Positions 25,060 to 34,687 are shown, counted from the stretch's first letter. The stretch is DNA of 64,000 nt from Lachnospiraceae bacterium (GCA_017938315.1 JAGBBV010000021.1:37559-101558), one strand, 5' to 3'. Notes: generated from the letters alone by a model not told the origin. Numbers and translations: made by a program.

Positions 25060-26688
25060 TTATCTTCCAAGCGTAGAAATAATGTGTTCCAGCATCTGGC
25101 TTACAGCGTTGATGTATCTGCTGGATGCATTAAATGCATTCTGGAACATAATCATGTTGCTTAATTCTTCATCCGAAGACACACCTAATATCTGCTCTCT
25201 CGCTGCTGCCGTGCTATCCACGGTAATCTGCTGGTTTTCACTGATTCCTTTCATAACGGAACCGGTATTGGCTACCTGGGAAATCAGATTATTATAATAA
25301 TTAAGGAAATTTGTTTTTGTCTTTACTTTGGGATTTAGTGTATATAATTCCTGTGTAAAAAGATCTTTTAATTTATCTACGGTTTCCTGGTCCACCTTAC
25401 CGTCTTCTTTAATAAAGCCAAGTAGGGATGGTGCCTGTTTTAATTCTCCATTAATGATAATGTTTTCTACTGTAAAATATGGATTGTGATTAGCATCTTC
25501 CACATCTGCAATCAAATTAAAAATCTGATATGGTTGGCCGTTTTCATCTCTCAGATACGTGCTGTTAGGATTGGCAGCTTGTGCAGCATCAGCTGAATCT
25601 TTTAACACGCCGTTAATAGCATTTACAATCTTATTTACAAGTTGGTCGAATTCCGCCTGGACATTCATGATAACCGACTGGGAAATGTTTGTTTCATAGT
25701 GCTGCTCATCTGCCAGGTCCTCATAAGTAGCCCTATCCGTACCTCTTGCAAACAGCATAGCCTTTAAAGCACCGATGTCAGTATTCATGTCAGAAGAAAT
25801 CACCTGTTGCATATTGTAAACTTCCGCACCATCTATTTTCACGTCAATGGTTCCATCCGGCTTCATTACTTTATCTGCGAACTTATCCCAATAGGGTGTA
25901 TAAAATCCGGTCAATTCATCTGCTTTGACTTCAATCCGGTTTACCATGTCATCCTTTACAAAGTCATTGCCTTCAAACTGAATGGTCACGTATCCCTGTG
26001 CATCCTCATCCACAGAAATATATCCCATCTTAGAAAGCTCATCTATTAGGTGATTCCGTTCATCGCGAAGGTCGTTTGCTTTTTCAAATTTAGCCGATTC
26101 AATCATTAAGATTTCATCGTTTAATTCTTTAATTCTCTCTCCATACTTGTTGATGGTTTCCACCTGTTCTTTTATCTTAAAGTTTAAGTTATCCTGATAT
26201 TCGGATAATCCCTGATAAACTGAGCCGGCACGCTCTATAAACTCGTAACAGCGTTGCACAAACACACCTTGGTTTACAGCACTGGAAGGATCCTTTGTAA
26301 GTTCCTGTACTGATACCCAAAGATTATCGAGTGCTTCGGAAAAAGTTTCTCCCTGAAGCTCCTGAAAAAGATCTTCAACTTCCTCTACTGCTTCCACAGA
26401 AGTGTCGTAAAAAGAACCTCTTCCCGACTCCCGTCTATAAGTTTTATCAAGGAAATAATCTCTGACTTGTTTTACATTAGAATAATTGACACCAAGACCA
26501 ATCTGCTGATATGCATTAGCAGAACCGGTCTTGGAAATAGTATTATAAAAACGGGTGCCAAGCTGCACCTGCTGCCTGGTATACCCAACAGTATCTATAT
26601 TAGACATATTATGCGCTGTAGTGTTTAACGCATTTTGACCTGTTTGTAATCCGGAAGTTCCGACATATAATGCACCCATCAAACTCAT
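25060..26688 (-). CDS. flgK: Hook-associated protein FlgK (copy 1)
   Basis: This protein of about 542 residues begins MSLMGALYVGTSGLQTGQNA and has LNTTAHNMSNIDTVGYTRQQ and the C-terminal helix LSNMIMFQNAFNASSRYINA. I use the ATG 8 bases after AGAGG, three codons inside a GTG-initiated frame. It is closer to standard FlgK than copy 2 in its start and length. It lies between flgN and the second flgK. FlgN is the likely export chaperone for this protein and for FlgL. Confidence 0.88.
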   Translation of the reverse strand: MSLMGALYVGTSGLQTGQNALNTTAHNMSNIDTVGYTRQQVQLGTRFYNTISKTGSANAYQQIGLGVNYSNVKQVRDYFLDKTYRRESGRGSFYDTSVEAVEEVEDLFQELQGETFSEALDNLWVSVQELTKDPSSAVNQGVFVQRCYEFIERAGSVYQGLSEYQDNLNFKIKEQVETINKYGERIKELNDEILMIESAKFEKANDLRDERNHLIDELSKMGYISVDEDAQGYVTIQFEGNDFVKDDMVNRIEVKADELTGFYTPYWDKFADKVMKPDGTIDVKIDGAEVYNMQQVISSDMNTDIGALKAMLFARGTDRATYEDLADEQHYETNISQSVIMNVQAEFDQLVNKIVNAINGVLKDSADAAQAANPNSTYLRDENGQPYQIFNLIADVEDANHNPYFTVENIIINGELKQAPSLLGFIKEDGKVDQETVDKLKDLFTQELYTLNPKVKTKTNFLNYYNNLISQVANTGSVMKGISENQQITVDSTAAAREQILGVSSDEELSNMIMFQNAFNASSRYINAVSQMLEHIISTLGR

Positions 26689-26716
26689 CGTGTTCACCTC
26701 TTATATCTGCAAGGAA

Positions 26717-27235
26717 CTACTGTCTGGCATCGAATCCTCCGGCATCTACTCCCATCTGGCTACCTGTATTATAGGCACCTCTGTCATAATTGGCGGTCTC
26801 CGGTGCAGTCTTCATGGACTGCAATACATTCATCTCGAATTCCACCATTTCCAGAGCATTCTGAATCAGTGTTCTATTCTGTCCATTCACACGCTCTACC
26901 TCGTGAACGGCCGCTTTTAATCTGTCATGCACTTTAGCCAGTTTCTGTTGCTCTGCAGGCCTGGGCTCCAACATAGAAATAAGATCTGCAAGCATCAGTG
27001 TTTTAACATCCTTGTTAATTACATTGGCGATATCGGCAAACAATTCCTCTCTCTTACGGTCAAGGTGCGTAATTTTACCGACAACGATTTGTTCTTCTTC
27101 CGTGATTTTGGCTAATTCTTCTAAATTACCGGTGATAATCACCGGTGTTTTTCTCATTGATAATTCCAGCAAGCTTTCATATTCCCGGCTCTCTTTGTCC
27201 AGTACTTCTATCAAGTTTTCCATTAAACTTGCCAC
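26717..27235 (-). CDS. flgN: Flagellar export chaperone FlgN
   Basis: This 172-residue helical protein has MENLIEVLDKESREYESLLE near the start, then ITEEEQIVVGKITHLDRKRE. The C-terminal 30 residues are flexible and Gly/Ala-rich. FlgN keeps FlgK and FlgL ready for export. Translation probably begins at GTG (27235), which has GAGG 9 bases upstream; an ATG four codons later is an alternative. Position between flgM and flgK supports the call. Confidence 0.85.
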   Translation of the reverse strand: MASLMENLIEVLDKESREYESLLELSMRKTPVIITGNLEELAKITEEEQIVVGKITHLDRKREELFADIANVINKDVKTLMLADLISMLEPRPAEQQKLAKVHDRLKAAVHEVERVNGQNRTLIQNALEMVEFEMNVLQSMKTAPETANYDRGAYNTGSQMGVDAGGFDARQ

Positions 27236-27241
27236 GGATAA

Positions 27242-27517
27242 TTACCTCATTTCTTCGTATTTCTTAAGCAATTTGTCAGCAAAACTTTCTGCATTCACCT
27301 CATAGGTACCTGCCTGAATCTGTGCTTTAATAGGCGCGGTGACATCTTCCCTGATATCTGCGCTACCCGCTACTGCTGCTTTGGCTGTCTGAATATCCTT
27401 GCCGATGCTGGAAATCTGCAGCTGATCGGAAAAGCTTACTTTTGACTTTGCTTCTGCTTTATTTACTTTTTTCGTATTATAAAGCTGCTGTACTTGTGTA
27501 TAAGCCTCGATACGCAT
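27242..27517 (-). CDS. flgM: Anti-sigma-28 factor FlgM
   Basis: This 91-residue protein starts MRIEAYTQVQQLYNTKKV after GGAGGAG. The C-terminal half carries the sigma-binding pattern (VTAPIKAQIQAGTYEVNAES, then FADKLLKKYEEM). FlgM holds the flagellar sigma factor until the hook is complete and FlgM is exported. It is the first gene of flgM-flgN-flgK-flgK-flgL-fliW-csrA. The gene has its own sigma-28-type promoter, giving the usual feedback loop. Confidence 0.92.
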   Translation of the reverse strand: MRIEAYTQVQQLYNTKKVNKAEAKSKVSFSDQLQISSIGKDIQTAKAAVAGSADIREDVTAPIKAQIQAGTYEVNAESFADKLLKKYEEMR

Positions 27518-27557
27518 AAGTTCTCCTCCTTCCATGGATAACCCGTTGTTATTATAA

Positions 27558-27584
27558 GTATCGGACTTTTTTTCAAAGACTTTA
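27558..27584 (-). promoter_or_regulatory. Sigma-28-type promoter of the flgM operon
   Basis: The minus strand reads TAAA, 15 bases, TCCGATAC. The -35 is perfect, the spacing exact and the -10 has two mismatches. The flgM ATG is about 41 bases downstream. Confidence 0.82.
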
Positions 27585-27601
27585 GAGCAGAACAGAAATT
27601 T

Positions 27602-28879
27602 TTATTTCAGAAGATATACCTTACAATCATGGCAGTCTACTTCCGACATAATTTTATTTTTTTGTAATTTTTTTTCACCACTCCAAAGTTCTTCCAAACT
27701 TACTTCTCCTTTTTCAACATTCAGTTCTTCTAAGGAGACTTCTATTTTCTGCTTGTCGTCCCCCAGATTAAACAGTGCCACATATTTTTCTTTTGTATTC
27801 TTGTTTTCTGCCATCCAAATCGCTTTTTTGTCATCCCTTACAATCTGACAAGGCTTGCAATCCGATCCAAGCATCGCAAGCACTTTTTCATTCGTAAGAA
27901 GTTCTACCGTAAAGTCATCTAACATCGTAAGCTCCCCACCTATCATAAGCGGTGATCCGAAAAGGCACCAGAGGGTCATCATGATGCGTTGCTCCGATTC
28001 AGTAAAATATGTTTTATGTTCCTTTCCAAAACCTTTACCCAGCATTCCTACAGGCAACATATCGCAGTCCGGATAACAGCCTTCTTTCACATGCTCCTGC
28101 CAAATTTCACACCGCCTGAACATATCCTTAAGCAACCTGAATTCATCCCAAAAATCATCTGTGATACGCCACATATTTGCGTGCTTTTCATAATACCAAG
28201 CCTCTTCGATGATTGCAGGCCCCGGTGATAGAGAAAACACGATGGGACGTCCGCATTTCTTTATTGCCTTTGCTATCATTTCGATTTCCTTTTTAGCGGA
28301 AGGTTGGTCATATCTGCATATATCATCACATTTGATAAAATCCACACCCCAGGAAGCATAAAGTTCTAACAAGGAGTCATAATATGCTTGTCCGTCAGCA
28401 GAATCCACCACTCCATACATATCGGGATTCCATGGGCATATGGAAGCAGCATCTGCGATTTGATTTGCTGTTGCTTCACTTCCTTTTATTGGAGTATGCA
28501 GGTGCGCTGCTATTCTGGGCACTCCCCTCATAATATGTATTCCGAATTTAAGTCCTAATCCATGTATATATTCTGCAAGCAGAGCAAAACCCACACCATC
28601 TTTCGACGAAGGAAACCTTTCCGGATCCGGCATAAGTCTGGAATATTCATCCATTTCCAGTTTAGAAAAGGGAATATATTGGAATTTATCTCTTTGCGAT
28701 CCGGCTTCGTGTGCGTACCACTCAATATCTACGACAATATATTCCCAGCCGTACTTTTTTAGATTTTTTGCCATGTAATCTGCGTTTGCTTTTACTTGCT
28801 CCTCATTTACCGTAGTATCATAATAATCGTAACTGTTCCAGCCCATAGGCGGTGTTTTGGCAAATAGATTTTCATCCAT
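27602..28879 (-). CDS. GH27 family alpha-galactosidase-like glycosidase
   Basis: This 425-residue cytoplasmic enzyme (no signal peptide) starts MDENLFAKTPPMGWNSYDYY, the usual GH27 opening. DFIKCDD holds the likely nucleophile Asp185, and WRITDDFWDEF the likely acid/base Asp241 or Asp242. The C-terminal 90 residues form a beta-rich domain. GH27 enzymes remove alpha-linked galactose, and some members act on N-acetylgalactosamine or arabinose-type sugars. GGAAAGGA precedes the ATG. It is separated from the DegV gene by a strong terminator, so it has its own transcript. It fits with the galactokinase-like gene further upstream. Confidence 0.82.
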   Translation of the reverse strand: MDENLFAKTPPMGWNSYDYYDTTVNEEQVKANADYMAKNLKKYGWEYIVVDIEWYAHEAGSQRDKFQYIPFSKLEMDEYSRLMPDPERFPSSKDGVGFALLAEYIHGLGLKFGIHIMRGVPRIAAHLHTPIKGSEATANQIADAASICPWNPDMYGVVDSADGQAYYDSLLELYASWGVDFIKCDDICRYDQPSAKKEIEMIAKAIKKCGRPIVFSLSPGPAIIEEAWYYEKHANMWRITDDFWDEFRLLKDMFRRCEIWQEHVKEGCYPDCDMLPVGMLGKGFGKEHKTYFTESEQRIMMTLWCLFGSPLMIGGELTMLDDFTVELLTNEKVLAMLGSDCKPCQIVRDDKKAIWMAENKNTKEKYVALFNLGDDKQKIEVSLEELNVEKGEVSLEELWSGEKKLQKNKIMSEVDCHDCKVYLLK

Positions 28880-28901
28880 AATTCATCCTTTCCTAACTAA
28901 A

Positions 28902-28939
28902 AATTCCCTTTCTTCGCAATGCTGCTAAGAAAGGGAATT
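28902..28939 (-). terminator. Terminator between DegV and GH27 genes
   Basis: AATTCCCTTTCTT and AAGAAAGGGAATT form a 13-bp stem with a 12-base loop, followed on the minus strand by a T-rich tail. It lies just after the DegV stop and just before the GH27 ribosome site. Confidence 0.75.
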
Positions 28940-28945
28940 TATTTA

Positions 28946-29833
28946 TCAATCTACTCTCTCATCTCCCCAGAAAAACAGTGCAACGGTTCCCGGGCCCGTA
29001 TGACTTCCAATGGTAGTACCAATGCTGTTAATCAATACTTTACCATTTAATTTAGGAAATGCTTCTTCTACTAATTTTGCTACCGCTGCTGCATCCTCAT
29101 AGCATGCCGCCTGACTGATATAGCACTTGCCGCTGTAATCAAGCCCATCCTGTGCATGTAACTTCATCTGCTCAACAGCTGCTTCAATGACTTTCTTTTT
29201 GGTTCTGATTTTAAAACGGGGAATCAGTTTTCCCTCAAAATCCACATTGAGAAGGGGACAAATATTCAAAACTCCTCCAAAAAATCCTGCTGCCTTGGAT
29301 ACTCTTCCACCTTTTACAAAAAATGTTAAATCTGAGGTAAAAAACCAGTGATGCATTTTCTTTTTATTTGTTTCTGCCCACTCGTACAATTCATCAATTG
29401 TCTTTCCTTCATCCCTTAAATCGGCAAGTTTGTCGAGGAAAAGACCAAAACCGGAAGATGCCGCCAGGGAATCCACAATATATATTTTTCTGTCAGGATA
29501 TTTTTCCTCCAAAACCTGCTTTGCAATATTGGCAGAATTTATTACACCTGTAATACCGGAGGACAAGCATAAATGTAAAATATCCTGTCCGTTTTGCAGA
29601 AATTTTTCAAAATATTCTTCAAATTCTGCTTCATTAATCTGTGAGGTTCTCGTGTCTGCACCATTTTGCATTGCTTTATAGAAATCCTCAAAAGACATAG
29701 ATACGCCCAAATCGTCTGCATACTGTTTTCCATCAAGTTCATAATGGAAACAAATATAATTAATATTTCTTTTTTCAAAATGCTCTTTTGATAAATCTGC
29801 TGTAGAACAACCACTGAGCACAAAATTTCCCAT
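28946..29833 (-). CDS. DegV family fatty-acid-binding protein
   Basis: This 295-residue protein starts at MGNFVLSGCSTADLSKEHF; the frame extends 31 codons upstream without a ribosome site, while GGGAGA precedes this ATG. DegV marks are DTRTSQINEAEF, LHLCLSSGITG, VDSLAASSGFGLF and FVKGGRVSKAAGF. DegV/FakB proteins bind a fatty acid and present it to the kinase FakA. The terminator just downstream isolates it from the GH27 gene. It lies about 75 bases after the MATE gene and is probably cotranscribed with it. Confidence 0.88.
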   Translation of the reverse strand: MGNFVLSGCSTADLSKEHFEKRNINYICFHYELDGKQYADDLGVSMSFEDFYKAMQNGADTRTSQINEAEFEEYFEKFLQNGQDILHLCLSSGITGVINSANIAKQVLEEKYPDRKIYIVDSLAASSGFGLFLDKLADLRDEGKTIDELYEWAETNKKKMHHWFFTSDLTFFVKGGRVSKAAGFFGGVLNICPLLNVDFEGKLIPRFKIRTKKKVIEAAVEQMKLHAQDGLDYSGKCYISQAACYEDAAAVAKLVEEAFPKLNGKVLINSIGTTIGSHTGPGTVALFFWGDERVD

Positions 29834-29909
29834 TGCTGTCTCTCCCTTACATTTCAACGTAGTTTTCATTACTACATTATATATCGTGCTCTCATAAATG
29901 TAAAGGGAA

Positions 29910-31253
29910 TTATCCCTCAAAAACATGTTTCTTTTTCCATGAAAAATATCTTAAAACGCAGAATAATGCACTTATCATCCATGTCACTCCTGTAGCCCAC
30001 CAGATTCCCCAAACACCGATTGCCGGAACCATGCAAAGGCCAACCGGAATAGTAATACGGCCAATCACCTCTACAATCCCATTTTGAAGTGCAAACAATG
30101 CATCTCCCACTCCGTTTAGTACACCTCTGGTCATGTAAATCATTCCGAGAAATACATAAAACCAACTGGTAATCTTCATTGCCATGGCACCATATCCTAT
30201 CACTTCCGGATCATTAACAAACAGTTGTATAATAGGTTCCCCGAAAAACTGCATAAGGGGAAGCATTATCAGGGAAAAAACAGTCATCATCATCATACTC
30301 TTTCTAAATCCAAGTTTGATTCTCGCCATATTTTTAGCACCCAGATTCTGTCCCGAATAAGTAGAGAGGGCTGCGCAAAGTGTACCGTAAGGCTGATGCA
30401 ATAACTGTTCCACTCTTCCGGTAGCCGTAAACGCTGCCACAACTGCTGCACCATAACCGTTTACCACTCTTTGAAGTGCCATACAGGATATGGCAATCAT
30501 AGAAAACTGTAATGATAAGGGAACACCTAATCTTACTGAACCCCATATCATCTGTTTGTCCGGCGAAAAGTGTTTCTTCTCCAAACGGAAATAACTGTTA
30601 TATTTCAGTGCATAAAGAAGGCACCCTACCCCTGCAATAAACTGGGCAATCATAGTAGCAACCGCTGCACCGAAAACACCCATTCCAAATACACATACAA
30701 ACAATAAGTCTAATCCCACATTTAGAAAGCAGGAAAAAATCAAAAAATATAGCGGTGTTTTGGAATCCCCAAGTGCCCTTAGCATAGATGATGCGTGATT
30801 GTACACCGCTATCAGGGGGAGCCCTAAACATTGCATATGCATATAAACAACTGCATCTGCCATAATTTCCTCCGGTGTTGCCATGCCTCTTAATGCAACT
30901 CCTGTTGCCAGATATGCCACGATTCCCATTGCAACCGATCCCACCAGCATAATATAGGCGGCGTTTACAATTGATTTCTTAACATTGTCTTCATTTCCTG
31001 CGCCGAACTGCTGTGCTGTAATAATGCCTGCACCGCTTCCGATTCCGTTACAAAGTGCAAAGAAGAGAAATGAAACTGAATTGGTTGCACCTACCGCCGC
31101 AAGTGCATCTGCGCCGATATACCTTCCTACAATCATAGAGTCAACCAGATTGTACATTTGTTGAAAAACATTTCCTATCAGCATAGGAATCGCAAAAATA
31201 ATTAATAACCGGACAGGACTTCCTTCCGTCATATTTAATGTCTTTGATTTCAT
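29910..31253 (-). CDS. MATE family efflux transporter
   Basis: This 447-residue membrane protein has about 12 hydrophobic segments and typical MATE patterns: LIIFAIPMLIGNVFQQMYNL, VDSMIVGRYIGADALAAVG and GIGSGAGIITAQQFGAG. MATE proteins export cationic compounds or other small molecules with a sodium or proton gradient. The substrate cannot be read from sequence. It lies 26 bases downstream of the GH39 gene, so it may be in the same transcript. Confidence 0.9.
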   Translation of the reverse strand: MKSKTLNMTEGSPVRLLIIFAIPMLIGNVFQQMYNLVDSMIVGRYIGADALAAVGATNSVSFLFFALCNGIGSGAGIITAQQFGAGNEDNVKKSIVNAAYIMLVGSVAMGIVAYLATGVALRGMATPEEIMADAVVYMHMQCLGLPLIAVYNHASSMLRALGDSKTPLYFLIFSCFLNVGLDLLFVCVFGMGVFGAAVATMIAQFIAGVGCLLYALKYNSYFRLEKKHFSPDKQMIWGSVRLGVPLSLQFSMIAISCMALQRVVNGYGAAVVAAFTATGRVEQLLHQPYGTLCAALSTYSGQNLGAKNMARIKLGFRKSMMMMTVFSLIMLPLMQFFGEPIIQLFVNDPEVIGYGAMAMKITSWFYVFLGMIYMTRGVLNGVGDALFALQNGIVEVIGRITIPVGLCMVPAIGVWGIWWATGVTWMISALFCVLRYFSWKKKHVFEG

Positions 31254-31279
31254 TTAAAACCACTATCCTTCCGTAGAAA

Positions 31280-32800
31280 TTATGATTTAAACTGCATTAC
31301 TCTTTCATAGTCATAGCCCCTGTCACTCTTCTGACAAACCGGCTGCAGCTCAAAATATACCACTCCATGTTCTTTCACATTGAGATCAAGAGTGACCTTA
31401 TTGGCTTCTGCTCTTAAACGTCTGCTTGCAATCATAGGTCTTGAATAGTCACGTAAAAGTTTACGCTGTTCTTCGCTCAAGCTTGCAGGTTCTCCCAAAT
31501 CATGCCACAGTTTCAGAGGATTACAGGTTTCTTCATCCACCGTCTTAGTAAGCAAAACATACTCCTGTTCATTTGTAACCGGCAGTTCAAATGACAACGC
31601 AAGTTCTCTACCCATACGCTCCCTGACAGCATTCCATGCAATTCCTTTGTATCCCCCGCTCTTAGTACGGAGCACTACCGAGTCTTCTTCTTTATGCACG
31701 CACTCACCACTTAAGTCCTTATAAAATTTAAAAGTCCAGAATGTTGGTTTCGGAATACATCCGTTAGCCACCAATCCAAAGCCACCATGAAAGGGCGTAA
31801 AAGGAACTCCCTGCTCTTCAAAAATATCACCAAAAGTCCAGTAAGAATAAGACTCATTTACATCTCCGAGCATTGACAGCTGCTGTGCCAGATACGCAGC
31901 ATTCTGATTGGTATCATGTAGCGGGCAATTAGGAATATAAGATGTATTAAACTCCGTAATGTGAATTTCCAATCCCTTATATTCTTCAAAGCTGTCGATA
32001 ATATCCCGACTAGTCTGCAAATTGTCAAATCCGGCCTGTGCATCTGATAATTCTGCATAGCCATAGTGACCTTGCTTCTCGGGCAGTTCTGTGGTGTAGT
32101 GATGCCGGGTAATAAAATCCGGTTTTAAATTCTCTCTTCTACAGAAATTTAAAAACTCACGTATCCAAAATTCATCCCTGACACCGCAAACCGCAGGTCC
32201 ACCGACTCTAAAGCGCTTATCAAGTGCCTTAATCTCTTTAAAGGTAGTTTGAAAAAGTTTAAAATACTCCTCCATATCTGCGTCTTTCCAGAATCCCGGC
32301 AAATTAGGTTCATTCCACACCTCTATGGGCCACTGTACCACTTCATCCACTCCATATCTTTCCATCAGATGCACTAAAGTGGCCGTCACCAAATCGCACC
32401 AAGCCTCATAGCTTTTAGGAGGTGTTGTATTTCCTTTCCAATAAAAAATAGTTTGCTCGCCGGATGCCAGTTTAGCCGGCATAAATCCCAGTTCCAGAAA
32501 CGGACGCAAGTTTTGTTTCTTATAACTGTCCATTATGAAGTCCAAATAAGTAAAATTATATTCTACTTTTACATTCCCTTTAGCATCTTTATATTCCCGG
32601 TAAATGGCCATATCATCCGAAAACAATCCATGTCCTCTGATATGTTTAAATCCAATTTCCTCCTGCACAAATTTTAACTGCTCCTGATATTCCTGCTGAA
32701 GGGCAAGCCCCATTCTTCCTGTTCCTACACAAAAATCCACATTATTATGAAAATGCACTTTTGCATTAGGATTTATTTGATATGTTCTGTTTTCTTTCAT
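31280..32800 (-). CDS. GH39 family xylan beta-xylosidase
   Basis: This 506-residue cytoplasmic enzyme has the GH39 acid/base motif EVWNEPN (Glu164) and the nucleophile region HITEFNTSY (Glu283), in a TIM barrel followed by a C-terminal beta-sandwich. RRHHY-like TRHHYTTELP and YSYWTFGDIFEEQG are also typical. It releases xylose from xylo-oligosaccharides brought into the cell. GGGAG precedes the ATG. The divergent AraC gene 150 bases away probably regulates it. Confidence 0.87.
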   Translation of the reverse strand: MKENRTYQINPNAKVHFHNNVDFCVGTGRMGLALQQEYQEQLKFVQEEIGFKHIRGHGLFSDDMAIYREYKDAKGNVKVEYNFTYLDFIMDSYKKQNLRPFLELGFMPAKLASGEQTIFYWKGNTTPPKSYEAWCDLVTATLVHLMERYGVDEVVQWPIEVWNEPNLPGFWKDADMEEYFKLFQTTFKEIKALDKRFRVGGPAVCGVRDEFWIREFLNFCRRENLKPDFITRHHYTTELPEKQGHYGYAELSDAQAGFDNLQTSRDIIDSFEEYKGLEIHITEFNTSYIPNCPLHDTNQNAAYLAQQLSMLGDVNESYSYWTFGDIFEEQGVPFTPFHGGFGLVANGCIPKPTFWTFKFYKDLSGECVHKEEDSVVLRTKSGGYKGIAWNAVRERMGRELALSFELPVTNEQEYVLLTKTVDEETCNPLKLWHDLGEPASLSEEQRKLLRDYSRPMIASRRLRAEANKVTLDLNVKEHGVVYFELQPVCQKSDRGYDYERVMQFKS

Positions 32801-32860
32801 TGCTGCTCCCTCGTTTCCGTTTCATAAATAAGTCAGATAAACTAACCTCAGAATAACCCA

Positions 32861-32889
32861 TTGACTTTTTCCCTACAATGAACAATACT
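32861..32889 (+). promoter_or_regulatory. Candidate sigma-A promoter of the AraC gene
   Basis: TTGACT, 17 bases, AATACT on the plus strand. The -35 is good and the -10 moderate. The ATG of the AraC gene is 64 bases downstream. Confidence 0.4.
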
Positions 32890-32952
32890 AATATATAATT
32901 GATTTATTCTCATATTTACTTTTGTTTTTTAGGGGAATGAAAGGATAATAAG

Positions 32953-33699
32953 ATGACAGAAATTCATTATGCAGGCTATGACGCCCTTCATCAGAGCAAC
33001 TTTACATATGACATTCCGGAAGGAATGGATAACTATTTATTAATTGTGACTACCACACCGGCAGTCTTTTATGTAGATGGAGAAATTATTGAATTCCCGG
33101 CACACATGGCGGTGCTGTACCCACCCCACAAAAAGATATGGTATGGTGCCTCAGGAGATACCTACGGCAATCATTGGCTACGCTTTTCCTCGGATGAATC
33201 CTTTGTCACTAATTTCCCCAAGCAGGGAATTCCCTTTCCCGTAGCCGACCCGGAATATTGCCGCAGCCTGTTTGAGCTTTTGACATGGGAGGAATCTTCC
33301 CTGATTACCACCCAGCTTCTGAGAATATTATTGAATAAATTACATGAAGGTCTTTCTAATGCCCAGGTTTCAGACCACACCCATGAGCTTTTAGCACTGC
33401 GCAGACGTATTTCATCTGCTCCGGAATTTCCTTGGAATGTTTCCGATATGGCGGAAGAATTACATCTAAGTACCGGATACCTACAGTTTCTTTACAAGCA
33501 ACAATTTGACATTTCCTGCATGGATGATGTCATTAATTTCCGGCTTTTGAAAGCAAGAGACTATCTGCTATATACCACCCAAAGCATTGCCGAGATTGCC
33601 GAGTTGTGCGGCTATAATAACACGGAACATTTCTGTAGACAGTTCCGGAAAAATGTAGGTGTATCACCGGGACAGTATCGGAAAAAGCCTCTGCCGTAG
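32953..33699 (+). CDS. AraC family transcriptional regulator
   Basis: This 248-residue protein has an N-terminal cupin-like sensor domain (about residues 10-110, FYVDGEIIEFPAHMAVLYPP) and a C-terminal double helix-turn-helix (MAEELHLSTGYLQFLYKQQF; IAEIAELCGYNNTEHFCRQF; GVSPGQYRK). It likely senses a sugar and controls the divergent GH39 gene and the nearby esterase. Its 3' end overlaps the convergent SGNH gene by 36 bases, so the two transcripts are antisense there. Confidence 0.9.
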   Translation: MTEIHYAGYDALHQSNFTYDIPEGMDNYLLIVTTTPAVFYVDGEIIEFPAHMAVLYPPHKKIWYGASGDTYGNHWLRFSSDESFVTNFPKQGIPFPVADPEYCRSLFELLTWEESSLITTQLLRILLNKLHEGLSNAQVSDHTHELLALRRRISSAPEFPWNVSDMAEELHLSTGYLQFLYKQQFDISCMDDVINFRLLKARDYLLYTTQSIAEIAELCGYNNTEHFCRQFRKNVGVSPGQYRKKPLP

Positions 33700-34665
33700 T
33701 GTTTCTGCCCATCTGTCTGCAATTTGCAATTGTCCTTCCGCTGTGGGGTGTATCATATCCGCTGATACAAATGCAGGATTGTTTAACAAATCCAAACCGC
33801 TTACATAAATCAGCTTATCCGATGCATATTCTTTTACAATTTCCCTGTATCGGTCCGCTTTCTGTTGCCATTTATCATTAAACCCATAGATATCCGTAAC
33901 AAAAACGGGGCGGCCATCCGCCGCCATTATCTCTGCAAAACGCTTCATACGGCTCTCAAACAGTTCTATATCAAACTCATCACTGAGCATATTAATGCCC
34001 AGTTCCAAAGTTGCAAAATCCCAGTCCTTTCTCTCGCAGAGATATTCTGCCATCTCTTCTTCTAATCTGGCAAGCCCTGCATAACCCATATTAATATAAT
34101 CACAGTGGAGCAATTGACTAATCCTAAATACATAAGAAAATGGCGATGCCAGTCCTAAACTTCCGTGGGTAATGGATGAGCCGTAGGCAAGATAAGTCAA
34201 TCTTGGTGTCTCTTCTTTTTCCGGCGGCTCTACTTCCCCTTCCACGCCTACATAATAGTTTAATCCATAAGGCATAACGATACGCACTACAGCCGGGTCA
34301 AAACCAAGTCTATGCTCTCCTGCAATTTCCTGTAACTCAGATAACTTTGCCGGTTTTTCAATCTCTATTGCAGTATCTTCCTGTAAAATCACCTTAGAGG
34401 AATTCATCCACCCACCTTGAAATGTGCCGTGATAAATATATGCCACCTGTGCTTCCTCAATAGGTTCCGCCCGTAAAATAACTTTTACTTTATCACTTTT
34501 CATTTTAAAGCGGAGTTCCACGCCTGTATTGTATCTGCTTGCCCGTTCTGCCGCCTCCTTTGAAAGATGCATACGTAAATTCCCGGGAACACGCCACAAA
34601 ATGTATCCTTTATCACATTTTTCCATTTCTTCCACATTATGAAAATCTATATTATCGAATATCAT
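33664..34665 (-). CDS. SGNH/GDSL hydrolase, probable carbohydrate esterase
   Basis: This 333-residue protein has an N-terminal beta-sandwich (about residues 1-150) and a C-terminal SGNH hydrolase domain. The catalytic Ser lies in TYLAYGSSITHG (block I). GINM is in the block III position, and DMIHPTAEGQ carries the Asp and His of block V. The two-domain layout resembles CE2-type acetyl esterases acting on plant polysaccharides. No signal peptide is seen, so it should deacetylate imported oligosaccharides. It follows the galactokinase-like gene by 22 bases. Confidence 0.8.
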   Translation of the reverse strand: MIFDNIDFHNVEEMEKCDKGYILWRVPGNLRMHLSKEAAERASRYNTGVELRFKMKSDKVKVILRAEPIEEAQVAYIYHGTFQGGWMNSSKVILQEDTAIEIEKPAKLSELQEIAGEHRLGFDPAVVRIVMPYGLNYYVGVEGEVEPPEKEETPRLTYLAYGSSITHGSLGLASPFSYVFRISQLLHCDYINMGYAGLARLEEEMAEYLCERKDWDFATLELGINMLSDEFDIELFESRMKRFAEIMAADGRPVFVTDIYGFNDKWQQKADRYREIVKEYASDKLIYVSGLDLLNNPAFVSADMIHPTAEGQLQIADRWAETLRQRLFPILSR

Positions 34666-34687
34666 CCTTTTTTCCTTTCTGTATCCC

